From: Rehmannia glutinosa
Lineage: Eukaryota > Streptophyta > Magnoliopsida > Lamiales > Orobanchaceae
Direction of reading: 5' to 3'
Assembly (NCBI GenBank): GCA_016081115.2
Contig: JABTTQ020001787.1
Location: forward strand, 186,001-250,000
Length of the DNA stretch: 64,000 nt
The notes under the pieces were generated by a model. The model was not told the origin of the DNA. It did not search any database and saw only the letters and a list, made by a program, of their open reading frames with translations. The translations under genes were made by a program, and so were the position numbers. Shown here piece by piece: positions 12,337 to 23,326 of the stretch (the stretch's first letter is position 1; each line of letters starts with the position of its first letter).

Positions 12337-12939
12337 ACTTCAACTACTTCTCAATTGCACCATTCCAGCTGATGTTTTTGTGTGCTGCTTCTGTATTACA
12401 CTCTGAGCTTTCAGACGTTTTTTGAAGAATTTTTTGTGCTGCTTTGTGGAGGTGTTTTGGCTGTTCAAATGCAGGAATTAAACTAAGGCTTGCCCAGTGG
12501 TCAATTATTGCTGCAATCTCTTTTATACACTACTGCTTTGGAACTCTGATGGGTTTTCCCTTGAATACCTTTTGATGCTATTGATATTCATAAACTAGTC
12601 TCCTTTTTGTGTATTTATTCTTGAGATGTAATATTTTTAGCATCATCAGCTTTTGGTTTCAGCTACTCATTCACATTCCCTTGGGGCATTGTTTTGGTTT
12701 TGATCGTGTGGTGGAACATCTGTGTGGTGTGGTTTTCCCCTCTCAAGCTGTTAAGTGGTAGTTTGAGAGGGGCCTTGAGCGACTAGCTTGGTTGTAATTT
12801 AATTTTCGTCGTTGAATGATATATGAAAACTTTCGTTTGAAAAAAAGGTCATTTTGTTATTAAATTTGTTTGGAAAATCTTAATTTACTTTAAAAGATTC
12901 TTACCTATGGATGATTTCGTAAATTTTTAGAATAACTAA

Positions 12940-13612
12940 GGGCATCTACAACGGCGCTTTCTTTGGAAGGGGTTTTAGGAGAAAAAACTAACCAAAAAAT
13001 CTCATATCAATGGGAGGCACACATTTGAGGTTTTTTTGGCAAGAAGCTCAGTTTGTAGGTACGAAGCCATTTTCTTGAAAAGATCGAATAAGAAAAAAAA
13101 AGAAGAAGCTCGCGTATGACCGCATCTTGTTGTGCAAGAGCCCGCATTTTTGTCACGCGTGAGTGGGACAATGACCAGAAACATTAAATGACGCCAACTT
13201 TCCTTTTCTATTTCTTTTTGCTTTATTGTTATTTTTATTTCGAGTATACCTTTTTGCTTTAGTGAGCCCCCAACATTACAATATGATTGACTTTCATTTG
13301 ATTTTTTTCTGTTTTTATTAAATTTCCATTAAACATTGAATTTTATATAAAATCTAAAAATAATATATATTAAAAATATAATATAAATAATATTTATTTT
13401 GTTTTTAATAATTTATAAATAATTCAATATATAATATATATAATTTTGTTGTTGGAGATTTTCTAAAGAGATGTAATTTGACAGTGAGACCCATAACAAA
13501 GTTGTTGTGAGGTTTTTTAATTGTGGAGAAAATATGAGATTTTTTGCTTTTGATGTGACAGTGTGGGATCCAAAAAATACAAGTTTGTGGTTTTTACCAC
13601 TGGCGATGCCTC
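12940..13612. mobile_element. Harbinger-like MITE candidate (673 bp)
   Basis: The left end GGGCATCTACAACGG is roughly mirrored at the right end by CCACTGGCGATGCCTC. TAA occurs on both sides (12937-12939 and 13613-13615), as expected for PIF/Harbinger insertion. A longer internal inverted match supports this: CAAAAAATCTCATAT near 12994 pairs with ATATGAGATTTTTTG near 13533. There is no transposase. Terminal repeats are degenerate, so the family call is tentative. Confidence 0.5.
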
Positions 13613-13783
13613 TAAGCAATTTAATGTTTATAAATATTATTTGTCATAAAACATATAATGTATCCACTTTATTTATTTACTATGATGGTGAATAAATGGA
13701 AATATGTTCGAAGGTGAATAAATAAATGACAATATGTCGGTCAAAGTAATATTTTAGCTTACCACATTTTGTTATTGTGAAAT

Positions 13784-14010
13784 GGAAAAAACTTGTATAA
13801 GACAATTACACCATGCGATAAAAAAATAATTGCTCTTTTAAGTGTAAAATATAATACCTTTAGGGTAGAAATTAATACTTTGTTTTAACATACTAGTGTT
13901 TAGTATTTTCAGACAATGTATTACGTTTTACAATAAAAATATTATTTTTTACGCTTAAAAGTATCACTTTTTTCTTTGCATGGTGCAACTGCCTCAGAGG
14001 AGACCTATTG
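13784..14010. mobile_element. MULE-like MITE (227 bp) with 9-bp TSD
   Basis: An imperfect inverted repeat covers most of the element: the left arm ACACCATGC...CTTTTAAGTGTAAAA pairs with the right arm TTTTTACGCTTAAAAG...GCATGGTGC. It is flanked by a perfect 9-bp duplication TTGTGAAAT (13775-13783 and 14011-14019), the length typical of Mutator-like elements. No coding sequence. The inner part contains TATTAC/GTATTAC-type motifs shared with the element at 14879-15957. Confidence 0.6.
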
Positions 14011-14092
14011 TTGTGAAATACTGAAATGTGATGGTATAATGATGAGGAAATTCACAGTCATAGTCATTTTTGTCTATGATGATCCAAATTCG

Positions 14093-14127
14093 TATATATA
14101 TATATATATATATAATAATAATAAGTA
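14093..14127. repeat. (TA)n/(TAA)n microsatellite
   Basis: About ten TA units followed by TAATAATAATAA. Simple repeat. Confidence 0.9.
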
Positions 14128-14870
14128 AAAAGGGTTTGATTTTTACTGTATATCATTGGAGACATAATTAATATTTAATATTACATACATGATAATCATT
14201 TTATAGAAAGTACAAATAATAATTAATTATTTCTATGTTTTATATTATTAAATATTTGCCTAGATTGTGGTGTTCTTTTATGTGTTATTATAGGTGATTA
14301 CAAAAATTAAAAACTGCCCTGACCGTCTATATTGCACCGCATCAAATTATTTTTGATTTGTTTCTTTGTTTTATCAATTTATTAGACAAATCGTGAATAA
14401 AAAACTCAATTAAAAGTGCATCGCCTTATTTGGTTTGGTGGTGATTTTAGATTTGAATGAACGGAACGACATCGCCTATATATGCATACTACAAGTTATT
14501 AATGACTAAGACTAGTTATACTGGTTAAATTTTAATTGTATTGTTTGTTTAAGTTTCACCAAAATCAATTCTTTATGTTCTTATTAACTTCTTATAAATT
14601 TTATATATTTCTTTTTTAGCTCAAGTCGTGATGCGAGGACTGAGGACCATGTACGTCTAACTTTAATTTAGAAAAGTTTAACATACACTGTATTCTATTT
14701 TTAGGTTTCAAATATATGAATGCGTTCTTTTGTTTTTCCAAGAAAGATAAGATTAAGAACATACGTTTTTTTGTATTTTGTCATTGTGAGTCTATAAACT
14801 TAAAAGAAATTGTGTTTACATTGTTTGCATATTTCGTGTTTCGGCTTTGGTCAATACTTTGTAGTTGTAA
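14128..14870. other. AT-rich intergenic DNA, no gene seen
   Basis: No domain-bearing frame, RNA gene or element end was recognised. The open frame on the minus strand at 14781-15188 overlaps the left end of the next transposable element and is not a credible gene. Confidence 0.6.
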
Positions 14871-15402
14871 AAATTGTATAGGTCTCTTGTGAGCGGATCC
14901 GATTAACATAAAATCCGTGGTCAACAAAAAATCAATAGTCGCCAAAATTGCAGCAGTAAAGAATAATACTTTTCGAGAAAATATTAATACTTTTGAGGCA
15001 AATAATACTTTTATTTGAAAAATGTAATACATTTGATATAAAGAGTGATACAATATGTTAAATATGGTCTTTGAAGTTGTGGCCTTTCTACATATGTGAA
15101 TGTAATCATTCAATGGAGGGTGGATGAGGACCCCAATGAGTAAAATGTGATCGTGGATCCGACAAGGGAAGTCGAAAATCACATTCAACTATAGAGAAGA
15201 AGCTAATTGCTCACGAGGGCGCGATACACCATTAATGGATATTTTAAGTTTCCAATATGAATCTTTTTTATTTTCTTGGAACTCTAGTATTGCCACGAAA
15301 TGAAGAGAACATAAGAAAAATACGAGAGAAAAATGAAGGAAAAGACGAAGGGGAAAAAAAGAAAAAAAAAAAAGAAAAAAAAATATTGTTGAAAATCGCC
15401 AC

Positions 15403-15700
15403 TAAAAATATTACATTTTAAATGAAAAGTATTACAAATTTTGATTAAAAAGTATAAAACTTTGAATCGAAAAATATATATTATAGTTTTAAGTAAAATG
15501 TATTACGTTGAACTTAAAAGTATTATAGTTTTAAATGAAAAGTATTACACGTTTAAGATAAAGTTATTACATTTTGAACTAAAAAGTATTACGTTTTAAG
15601 TGAAAAGTATTACACATTTAAGTGCAAAAAGTATTACACGTATTAAATGTTTAAGTGAAAAATATTACTTGTTAAACTATAAAATATTAATCATCTTCAA
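15403..15700 (+). repeat. AAAAGTATTAC-N(11) tandem array, ~22-bp period
   Basis: About 13 degenerate units of the form AAAAGTATTACRTTTTAAGTG occupy the middle of the non-autonomous element. Unit length varies from 21 to 32 bp. The same core motif recurs in the arrays at 13830-13980 and 58266-58640. Confidence 0.75.
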
Positions 15701-15908
15701 GACCATTTTAAACAATGAGCATCACTTTTGTGTCAAAAGTATTACATGATCCTAATTAAGTATTATTTTATTGCTCAAAAATATTACTTTTCTTAAAAGT
15801 ATTACTTTTTTATAAAAAAGTAATAGCAGAATATTTTTGGCGGACAATTGACTTTTTGTTGACTCACGTCCTCTTGACTGCGGACTTTTTGTTGACTTGC
15901 CGACCTAC

Positions 15909-15938
15909 CCGTCTCACGGATAGTGATCCGTGAGACGG
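15909..15938. repeat. 13-bp perfect inverted repeat, 4-nt spacer
   Basis: CCGTCTCACGGAT and ATCCGTGAGACGG face each other across AGTG. The motif sits in the right terminal repeat of the element at 14879-15957. GAGACGG-type ends occur repeatedly in plant MITEs. Confidence 0.9.
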
Positions 15939-15996
15939 TCCTATATAAGTCTTTGTCAAATTGTATTAATAAGTAAATATATCATCATTAGTATTA

Positions 15997-16196
15997 TGAT
16001 ATTAATGGACTTGCATACCTAATTAATACAAGAAAATATTAGTTGTGATGATGCACACTTAATTAATGAAAGTGCATTTATTGTGATTGGTTTTAGTTGA
16101 GAAATTTTTGTATAAATATGTGAAACTAGTTGAATGAAAGTTACACACAACAATCGATACATTTCATATTGTTGTCTTTATATTTGTTTTCTTACA
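15997..16196 (+). repeat. copia-1 5' LTR (200 bp)
   Basis: Starts TGATATTAATGG and ends CTTACA. It aligns along its whole length with 43708-43907, sharing for example AATACAAGAAAATATTAG and GTGATTGGTTTTAGTTGAG. A weak TATA-like TATAAATA lies at about 16112. Confidence 0.9.
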
Positions 16197-17027
16197 AGAT
16201 AAGGTGAATGCAATGATATTTATATGCCATCATCTATCTGATGATTTGGAAAATGAATAAATACAAATTGAAAGGTCTTTGAGCTATGGCAAAAGCTCAA
16301 AGATAGATTTGATCACACCAGAACTATGATACACCCGCAGTCACAATATGATTGGCAACAACTGAGGTTGTAGGACCTTAAGTCCGTTGCTAAATATAAT
16401 TCGATATTATTTAAAAATTGAGTTTCAACGGGCTCGTTGTGAGCCAAAATTATCTGAATATGATAAATTGAAGAAAATATTCATCACTATGTATAAATCA
16501 AATTTTTTGATCCAACAATAATATAGACAACGACAATTCAAGATATATTCTGAATTAATCTTGGTTCTTCTTACGGTTGAGAAAACAAATGAGTTGTTAT
16601 TGAAAATTCACGATTTGCGACCTTCTGGGTCTAATCCAGTGCCTAAAGCACATGCTAACTCCGATAGAGAAGGGGTCAATTTAGAGGTCGTGAGCATAAA
16701 CCGGGTGTGGTGGCCGCGGGTCGTGGGCCGTGGAGTTCCACATCAAAACACTCACGGGATATGTAACTGTGGCGGTCGTAATTATTACAATCGAGATAGT
16801 TATCATTATTTCCCCTAAAATGATTATCTTTGTCAAACAAGGGCATACAAATCAGTCAAATTGTGATAAAAGAAAATTGCATATGGAAAGAAGATGGTGA
16901 TCATTGTAATAGATGTGGTATGATAGGACATTGGGCCAAAACATGCCGCACCGCCCATTACCTGGTAAATCTATACCAAGAATTAAAGAAAAATAAAGGT
17001 AAAAGTATTCAAACACATGCCATTGAG
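16197..17027 (+). pseudogene. copia-1 gag, N-terminal and middle part
   Basis: Several frames carry remains of a UBN2-type gag: HHLSDDLENE, DWQQL near 16350, LLTVEKTNELLLKIHDLRPSG at about 16568-16630, and a zinc knuckle CNRCGMIGHWAKTC near 16907-16948, followed by a Lys-rich tail. Gag would form the particle and bind RNA. The frame is interrupted many times. The tail is cut at 17027 by copia-2 and resumes at 27377. Confidence 0.8.
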
Positions 17028-17233
17028 TATTAGTATATAGTTAACACGTTGTTAGTTTGTTGTAATGATTAGCTTGATTAGTTAGTAGTTAGTTAATCAT
17101 TACAAATTTGCATTTTACATATCATCCAAATTTGTAACACTAGTATAAAAGCCTTGTACATATCTCATCATAATTCAATTTCAAACTCTAAAATAATAAT
17201 GGAGTTCTTCATCTTTTATCTTGGTTCTCAACA
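17028..17233 (+). repeat. copia-2 5' LTR (~206 bp)
   Basis: Begins TATTAGTATATAGTTAACAC and ends CTCAACA. It matches 27179-27371 throughout. A TATA box (TATAAAAG) is at 17144-17151, giving a likely transcription start about 25-30 bp downstream. Confidence 0.88.
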
Positions 17234-17247
17234 TGGTATCTAGAGCC
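17234..17247 (+). other. Primer-binding site, initiator tRNA-Met type
   Basis: TGGTATCTAGAGCC directly follows the 5' LTR. Plant copia elements usually carry TGGTATCAGAGC, complementary to the 3' end of initiator tRNA-Met. This copy carries a one-base change or insertion. Confidence 0.85.
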
Positions 17248-17267
17248 AAAGGATTTTTTTTTCAACA

Positions 17268-18210
17268 ATGGCTTCTTCTTTCTTCTTCTTCTTCTTCTTC
17301 TTCTTCTTCTTTCTCGCTTTCTCTTCCCACCTTCACCACACTTACCATTAGATTAGATCGCAACAATTACAGTTTTTGGCGTACTCGGGTTCTATCAACC
17401 GTATGTGCTCATGGTTTCAAGAAATTTTTCTTGGAACCTCATCACCTCCCGCTCATTTTATGGATTCAATTTCGTGTCTCCGCATCCGAGACTCCTACTC
17501 TGTTAAATCCGAATTTCTTCAATGGCGTCGCAAGGATCAATATCTTTTCAATTTGGCTACTTGCTTCCATCTCCCAATCTATGCTCGATCATGTCAATCG
17601 GTGTTCTTCATCTCTTTGAATTGTGGAATACTCTTATAAGCAATTTGGATCTCAATCTAAAGCTCGAATTATGCATCTTCGTTTCTGACTTCAAACTTAA
17701 AAAAGGGATATCTTAGTGTTGAAGAATACATCCTAAAAATGCGAACCATTATTGATGTTATTCTTTTTTGCCAACTTTGATCGGATGATGATATAAATTT
17801 GTATGTGCTTGGTGGTTTTGGCATGAATATGAGTCCGTGATAGTGAATTTAACCTCAAAACCTGAAAATCGTTCCATTTATGATGTTCAATTTGCATTAT
17901 AAACGCATGAAATACATTTTCAACAACAATTTGGTGGTATTTCGTTTGCTCATTATTTCCATGTTGCAAATTATCGCTTCCCAATCTTCTTGTCATGATA
18001 CTCATGGTGGTTTTACGTGGGGGATTTCGTGGTGGTTTTCACGAAAATTTTCGTGGTCAAGGCCGTGGTGGTCGAACTGGTAGAGGTGGTTCTAGAATTC
18101 CTTGCCAACTTTGTGGCAAAATTAATCATCTAGCCGCAAAATATTTTAAACGCTTTGATGTGAATTTCCTTGGTTTACAATCTCTTAATCAAGCTCGGGC
18201 ACATTTGGTT
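17268..18210 (+). pseudogene. copia-2 gag
   Basis: The ATG at 17268 opens MASS and a Ser-rich stretch encoded by a TTC microsatellite, then LTIRLDRNNYSFWRTRVLSTV, the N-terminal gag signature of plant copia elements (DUF4219/UBN2 type). The frame shifts near 17400 and again near 17700. A Gly/Arg-rich linker (about 18005-18095) precedes a CCHC knuckle, CQLCGKINHLAAKY, in which the last Cys has become Tyr. The product would package element RNA. It cannot be made intact. Confidence 0.82.
17273..17312 (+). repeat. (TTC)n microsatellite inside copia-2 gag
   Basis: About 12 TTC/TCT units encode the poly-Ser run after the gag start codon. Length changes here keep the frame because the unit is a triplet. 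Confidence 0.9.
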
Positions 18211-18239
18211 TGAATGAGACTTCTCTTGTTACTAACTCA

Positions 18240-19354
18240 ATTTCTCTCTCTGTTTACAATGCCAATCATAATGGATATACTCCTTCTAGTCAATCTTTAT
18301 AACGGTGAGTGGTACATGGACGGTGGTGCAACGTCCCATGTTACTTTAAGTCTGCAAAATCTGGATATTCATTCTAATTACCCTGGTAAGGAAAAAATGC
18401 TTGTTGGAAATAGACATTCCATACCTATTTCTCATATAGGTGTTTCATCTATCGCTTCTTTACCTTCCATCACTCTTCCTTCCTCTTCACTCCTAAATAA
18501 CATCTTATGTGTTCGGATATCACTAAAAATTTACTTAGCATTTCTCAAATCACAAAAGATAATTCAGTCTATATTGAGTTTCATGCTTCTTATTGTTTTG
18601 TTAAGGACAAAATTAGTCACAGAGGGGATCTCAAGGATGGCTTGTACCAGCTAAATATGTCTCATCTTAACCTTAAGTCCGCTGCTACGCCAAAGTCGAT
18701 TGCTACTCCACGATCGCCTACTATTTCAAAGTCTCTGCTGCAACTTCAAGTCCTTCACAGTTCCATAGTTGTTTTGTTTTCGTAATTTTTCTCGTCACCA
18801 ATAAACAATCTATGACTTTACAGATTTCATGGATTTTTCCTTTACAAGCCAAATCTGAAGTCTTTTATGTGTTTAAACACTTTCTAACTCATATTGGAAG
18901 ACAATATAATGTCCATTTTAAAGCAATTCAATCGGACTGGGGGGTGAATTTTGACCATTAGCTCCATTCCTTCACAATCTTGGTATAATCTTTCGACATC
19001 TTTGTCCCTTTGTGCACCAACAAAATGGTCGATCCGAGGGTAAGCATCACCATATTTTTGATATGGACTCACTTTCTTAGCCCAAGCCACCACGCCTCTC
19101 ACCTTTTGGTGGGATTCTTTCCATCGCCACTTACACCATAAATCGTCTTCCCACTCCAACTCTTAATAATCACTCTCCTATCAAGCCTTGTTTCAATCTC
19201 TTCTAGAATACGACTTTCTCAAAGTGTTTGGCTACACTTGTTATCCTTACTTACGTCCTTATGCCAATCATATTACAAATCCGTTATTCAAAGTTTCTAT
19301 TTATTGGATACAATCCTATCCACAAAGGTTACAAGTGTCTCAATGATAGTGGAA

Positions 19355-19389
<35 letters not shown>

Positions 19390-19421
19390 ACTATCACTTT
19401 TCTTGAAACCGAGTTTCTTAT
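18240..19421 (+). pseudogene. copia-2 pol, protease and integrase part
   Basis: GEWYMDGGATSHVT at about 18306-18350 matches the copia aspartic protease region (Asp in YMDGGA, usually DSGA). The GAG-pre-integrase region follows, then integrase remains near 18790-18960 and 19060-19200 (TINRLPTPTLNNHSPI) and the post-integrase segment with FIGYNPIHKGYKCLN near 19300-19340. The frame changes several times, and a TA microsatellite near 19350 shifts it once more. The Athila/LARD-like insertion cuts the gene at 19421. Confidence 0.78.
19350..19388. repeat. (TA)n microsatellite in copia-2 pol
   Basis: About 18 TA units, read as an Ile-Tyr run. The frame before it ends ...SGRIY and the copia frame after it (RTITFLETEFL) is different, so repeat growth caused a frameshift. 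Confidence 0.9.
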
Positions 19422-20659
19422 AAACACCTATAAAAGTCTAACAATCCTCGCAAGAGAATGAGATCAATTGTAGGGTATCAAGTTGACCACAAGTCGTCTC
19501 TCAAGGAAGACTTAGCCTAGGCAAATAATTATTATGCAACACAATTGACAAAAAAAAAAACCTAAACATTCTAACCGATTTGTTTGATTTAAATAAACTA
19601 AAAGAAAACAATTAAAAAGACGAATTAAAACTAAGCATGATTAAACTTAGAGAAAGGGATATGGAAGAAGGTGTAGGATTTTGTATTCATCTCATCAAAC
19701 TTGCAAGCGAGAATATTAATGATTTGATCATACGGTTAACAAATATAACAAACATATAAAGACTAGGTCTAGATCGATAACTCACGTATTCACAGATTAG
19801 GGCTATCCCAACATAATTTGCTATTTTCATTAAGCCCAGGATTAGATAATACATTTCGATTCATATCTAACCCTGAATAAATTTAGTCCAGGAATAATAT
19901 CTTTGATCGATCTCAATTATCCCCTTAAATCAAGCCAAGAGCGCCAAACAATCAATCAACAAGTAAAACAATTTATTCGGAAAGCGGATCAATTAATCAA
20001 TACTCATGCTTGTTTGTTTGAATCAAATCATCCTAATCCAAGAACAAGGAAATTAGTTTATGCTTGGAGATGGGATCATAATCTCAATTGAAGGAAAGAA
20101 AATAATCATAAACACAATCATGCAACAATAATAATCACCCAACACTTGAAATCGGACAAAAGAGATGAAGAAATCTTATTCTTTGATTAAGAAGCAAAAT
20201 AACTTCAAGGAGAAGAACCCAAGCAATCCCAATGATGAAAAGCAAGATAAAAATACCAAAAACTAAAGTCTAGAAGTGCTATGAATGAAGGTGTGTAAAA
20301 AATAGGGGCTCATCAAGTCCTATTTATAAGCCTAAAGTCCTAAACAAGGTGGAAGAGCCAAAAATCGGGAAAAAATCAGAAATTTCGTGTTCAAGACGAC
20401 ACCGCGCCCGTGCAACCACCGCTGCCGACCTTTCGTGCGCGCCTGCGCTCCTACTGCCGGGCGACATTTGTCTTCGTGCCCGTTTTCTCCATTTTTATCC
20501 ATTTTCGAGCCTCTTTTCATTATAACCTATAAAAATGACAAAAACACCCTATGTAACACTCGACACTATAACCAATACTTAAAGCTATGTTAAATATGCA
20601 TAATCACACACAAAATAGAACAAAAACGCACAAAAATAATAATAAAAACATGCAAAACA
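19422..20659 (-). repeat. Athila/LARD-like 3' LTR (minus orientation)
   Basis: Aligns with 23327-24631 over almost all its length (for example CTATAAAAGTCTAACAATCC at the left and CATGCAAAACA at the right). A GC-rich patch at about 20395-20465 is much shorter than its counterpart in the other LTR. On the minus strand it starts TGTTTTGCATG. Confidence 0.88.
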
Positions 20660-20660
20660 A

Positions 20661-20676
20661 CTCCCCACACTTAGCC
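20661..20676 (-). other. Polypurine tract of the Athila/LARD-like element
   Basis: On the minus strand the sequence beside the 3' LTR reads GGCTAAGTGTGGGGAG, preceded by TTGAGGACAAGCAAAA. This arrangement is characteristic of Athila/Tat and related LARD elements and would prime plus-strand DNA synthesis. Confidence 0.75.
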
Positions 20677-21500
20677 TTTTGCTTGTCCTCAAGCAAACAA
20701 TAATGCCAATAAACCCAACAAGAAATATAATGTCAATTTGAGAATCAATTAATCCATAACACCATGCTCTATCTACCTCAGTTATTCCTCATCGATCCCC
20801 AACCTTCACAATAAACTCACTTGGCTCAAATTAAACATTAACCAAAGTGTTTGACCTTCCTTACTAAATTTCAAATTTGTGTCAAAAGTTGCAACCCTTT
20901 TAATCACACAACAATCACGCAATTACTAGCCATTTTTTTTTTGCGCTAGAACACCCGAGATATTATTCCACTAGGTGTAAACTTTGGATATTTTCTAAAG
21001 GCTCCTAGGGTGGTTTCCCATACTCATGTTTGAGTTGCCGTTTACGTAAAAAGTCAAACATGGGGCTCATGAATGCTCCTACTTACTAAGCAGCTCAACC
21101 AGCAGAGTATAATATCGGTTGTTCTATTTTCTTTATATATATAGCTCTATCATGTCTGTTTTTGATTTTTTTTTCTTTTTTGGCTATATAATGCTTTTTT
21201 TTTTTTTTTTTCCCAAGGCTAGCAATTTTGTGTACACACAAATCACAATAGGATTTTAACTTAATTCACATCAATGAAATCTCGTAGCCCCACAACTCGA
21301 ACTATTGTTTAACCGTCACCTCATTCGTTCACCCCAAAGGCTAATTCACGACTTAGTCAAATCCTACGTATCAAGTTCACAAAGTCATTTCATATTTGAA
21401 ACTCAAATTAATACACCTATTTCAAGTTCACTAAACAACATCTTTATTAAACTTGAGATAATCAATAGGCAAGTTAAAAATTAACCATAAGCAATCACCT
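20677..21500 (-). other. Non-coding interior of the Athila/LARD-like element
   Basis: No coding domain was seen. The stretch has T-rich runs (about 21165-21220) and many stops. It lies between the ORF1-like relic and the 3' polypurine tract, where an autonomous element would carry pol. Confidence 0.55.
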
Positions 21501-22900
21501 AATTCTTAACAAATGACTAACCTGTGTCCCCCCATTAATTATATCACGCAATGACCTCAATGCGTAAAAGTAAAAAGAGAAGGAAAAAAATGTGTCCCTG
21601 GAAAATGCGATGATTGAATAATGGCCTCATAGTTACATCCGCCTACAATTTCTAAAAGTGTCAGCGATGTGTATCCGAAGGTGATGGAGGCGGGAATGGC
21701 GAGAAAGACATGTTCACCCAACTGATTCGCTTCAATGTTTTGCACTCAAGTGTCAATAGACTCAACCCTCATGTTTTTTTCGCATGAGTTCATGGAGTCC
21801 GGTCATTTGATGCTAAAATGGTCAAAATGGCTCGCATAGCATCGAGGCGTCCCATAACGGCCTCCCAACGGTGGTAGGGCCCTAATCTGGTGCTAGTGGA
21901 GGGACCGAGCTGTAAATGGATTAACTCGCGGTGGTAAACCCTCGTGTGGAGGATGAATATTGGGATCAACCTCGTGCTCTTCGCCCATATGGCTCAATTG
22001 CTCCTCCACTGGTTCCTGTCGGCGTGGTAAAATACCCATCGGGTTCCATGTGTCACTACGAAAATATTTCGTGGTCCTTTAAAGTGCCTTCTTTTGTTAG
22101 AAAATCCGTATTTTTTAGCAAAGTCGTGTTCAAGGACCCACATGGAATTTCAATAAGGTGGTTGAGATGATCGGGGACCACGTTGAAATGAACAACTAGT
22201 TGAAAAATTATGTGTCCTAAACCCAGCTTATGCTTACGGTTCCGAAGGTTGCGGTAGAAAGTGTCGAAAATGAATGTCGTAGTGCAAATTTTGGTGTTAC
22301 GACGAAAGCACCATATAAAGAACAACTCCGGGGTAGTCACCCGACTACTCTCATCTTTTCCAAAACACAGTGAGTAATGAATTTGTGCAATAAGTATAAG
22401 GCGGGATTTTTAATAAAACCATTTGGGGTTCCCTTCGTAGAAAAGTTATTATAACGTCGTCACTCCCGCCCAAAATTCATTTGGATTAAATGAATTGGGC
22501 CGCCCAAATACCATGCCTAGATATCCCAAAAACAGATTTCATTACTCTAAAATTTACTTCACATTCCTCCCCAAACAGACGACATGTAAAATCCGTAAGA
22601 TGTGAATTCGAAAAATGCAATGTTGAAAAAACTCTAGTACCAACTCAATCAACACCCTAGAAGTAAGCGGGGTAAATGTTTTCCACCCAAAAAAATTGAC
22701 AAATCCCATAAATTCATCAAGCAATCCCAATTCTTGCAATGTATCAGAGACGTAGACAAGAAGGTAGATGGAGGTACCTCGCGAGAGAGTAGGCTAGTGT
22801 ACCTTTGGCCTTCTTCATCGGAATAAATTGGAAATGGGGCGTCAAATTGCTCGGCTAAATCCACCAGATTCATCGGGTCATCTTCTTCCACCCTAGGTTG
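21500..22900 (-). pseudogene. Athila-type ORF1/gag-like relic
   Basis: Minus-strand frames carry scattered plausible coding segments. One at 22891-22649 reads EEDDPMNLVDLAEQFDAP then GQRYTSLLSREVPPSTFLST. One at 22340-22056 reads TTPELFFIWCFRRNTKICTT and RNLRNRKHKLGLGHI. These resemble the ORF1 (ATHILA-domain) proteins of Athila-like elements, in which a 'T..EL..MWC' segment is common. Frames are broken repeatedly. The family call rests on resemblance and on the tRNA-Asp PBS. Confidence 0.55.
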
Positions 22901-23298
22901 TTGATTTAAGACCTTTTGGTCCTTCTATGCATGATTTATTGAGTAGAGTTGGTTAATCGGAGTGGAATGTGGTTTTAACGGTTGAATTTTGTGATATAGT
23001 AGAGAGAATTCGGAAGGGGAGAATTTTCGAATTGGGGGTAAAAATTTGTGTTTGAAAACCCCAATTTGCGAAAAACAAGGTTGCTTTGAGTCTCTCACGC
23101 GCGACCGCACGCCTAACGTGCATCTATTGCAATGTTGCGCGCCCATGCCGCTCCGTTTTGTTGCGCGCGCACCGCACTGCATCGATATATATATTTTTTT
23201 AATAAATTTATACAAAAAGAGAAAACTCAATGAAACCATTAGATACGGTTAGTCAAGAAAATAAAAAGAGAAAAAAATAAACACAACAATTATTACGG

Positions 23299-23308
23299 AA
23301 CGGCGCCA
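23299..23308 (-). other. Primer-binding site, tRNA-Asp type
   Basis: On the minus strand TGGCGCCGTT lies about 18 bp inside the 5' LTR. The tRNA-Asp 3' end pairs with TGGCGCCGTTGCCGGGGA in Athila-like elements. The second half has decayed here. Confidence 0.7.
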
Positions 23309-23326
23309 AAATTTTGTTCGACCGCT

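Larger units (their letters stand above)
8800..12847 (+). mobile_element. LINE-B: 5'-truncated plant L1-type retrotransposon
   Basis: The element carries the last 41 codons of ORF1, then ORF2 with endonuclease remnants, reverse transcriptase and zf-RVT, a ~500-bp 3' region and a short A-rich tail (12841-12846). Flanks share GTCATTTT (8792-8799 and 12848-12855), a candidate short TSD. The 5' end lies inside ORF1, so it is 5'-truncated. Unlike LINE-A it has no RNase H: ORF2 ends at 12336 after the zf-RVT tail. Internal deletions and stops make it defective. Confidence 0.82.
14879..15957. mobile_element. Non-autonomous DNA element (~1.08 kb) with internal tandem repeats
   Basis: The ends form a long, imperfect inverted repeat. 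The left side reads TATAGGTCTCTTGTGAG...GTCAACAAAAAATCAATAGTCGCCAAAATT, and the reverse complement of the right side reads TATAGGACCGTCTCACGG...GTCAACAAAAAGTCAATTGTCCGCCAAAAA. Both sides are flanked by AAATTGTA (14871-14878 and 15958-15965), a possible TSD. The interior is the AAAAGTATTAC tandem array. There is no transposase. A MULE-type or hAT-type origin is possible. Confidence 0.6.

Noticed and set aside
14781..15188. 135-codon minus-strand frame
   Set aside because: Overlaps the left end of a non-autonomous DNA element and encodes only low-complexity Leu/Ile/Phe-rich sequence.
20332..20593. Cys/Arg/Pro-rich frames on both strands of the GC-rich LTR patch
   Set aside because: They come from GC-rich LTR sequence and differ between the two LTRs, with no conserved frame.
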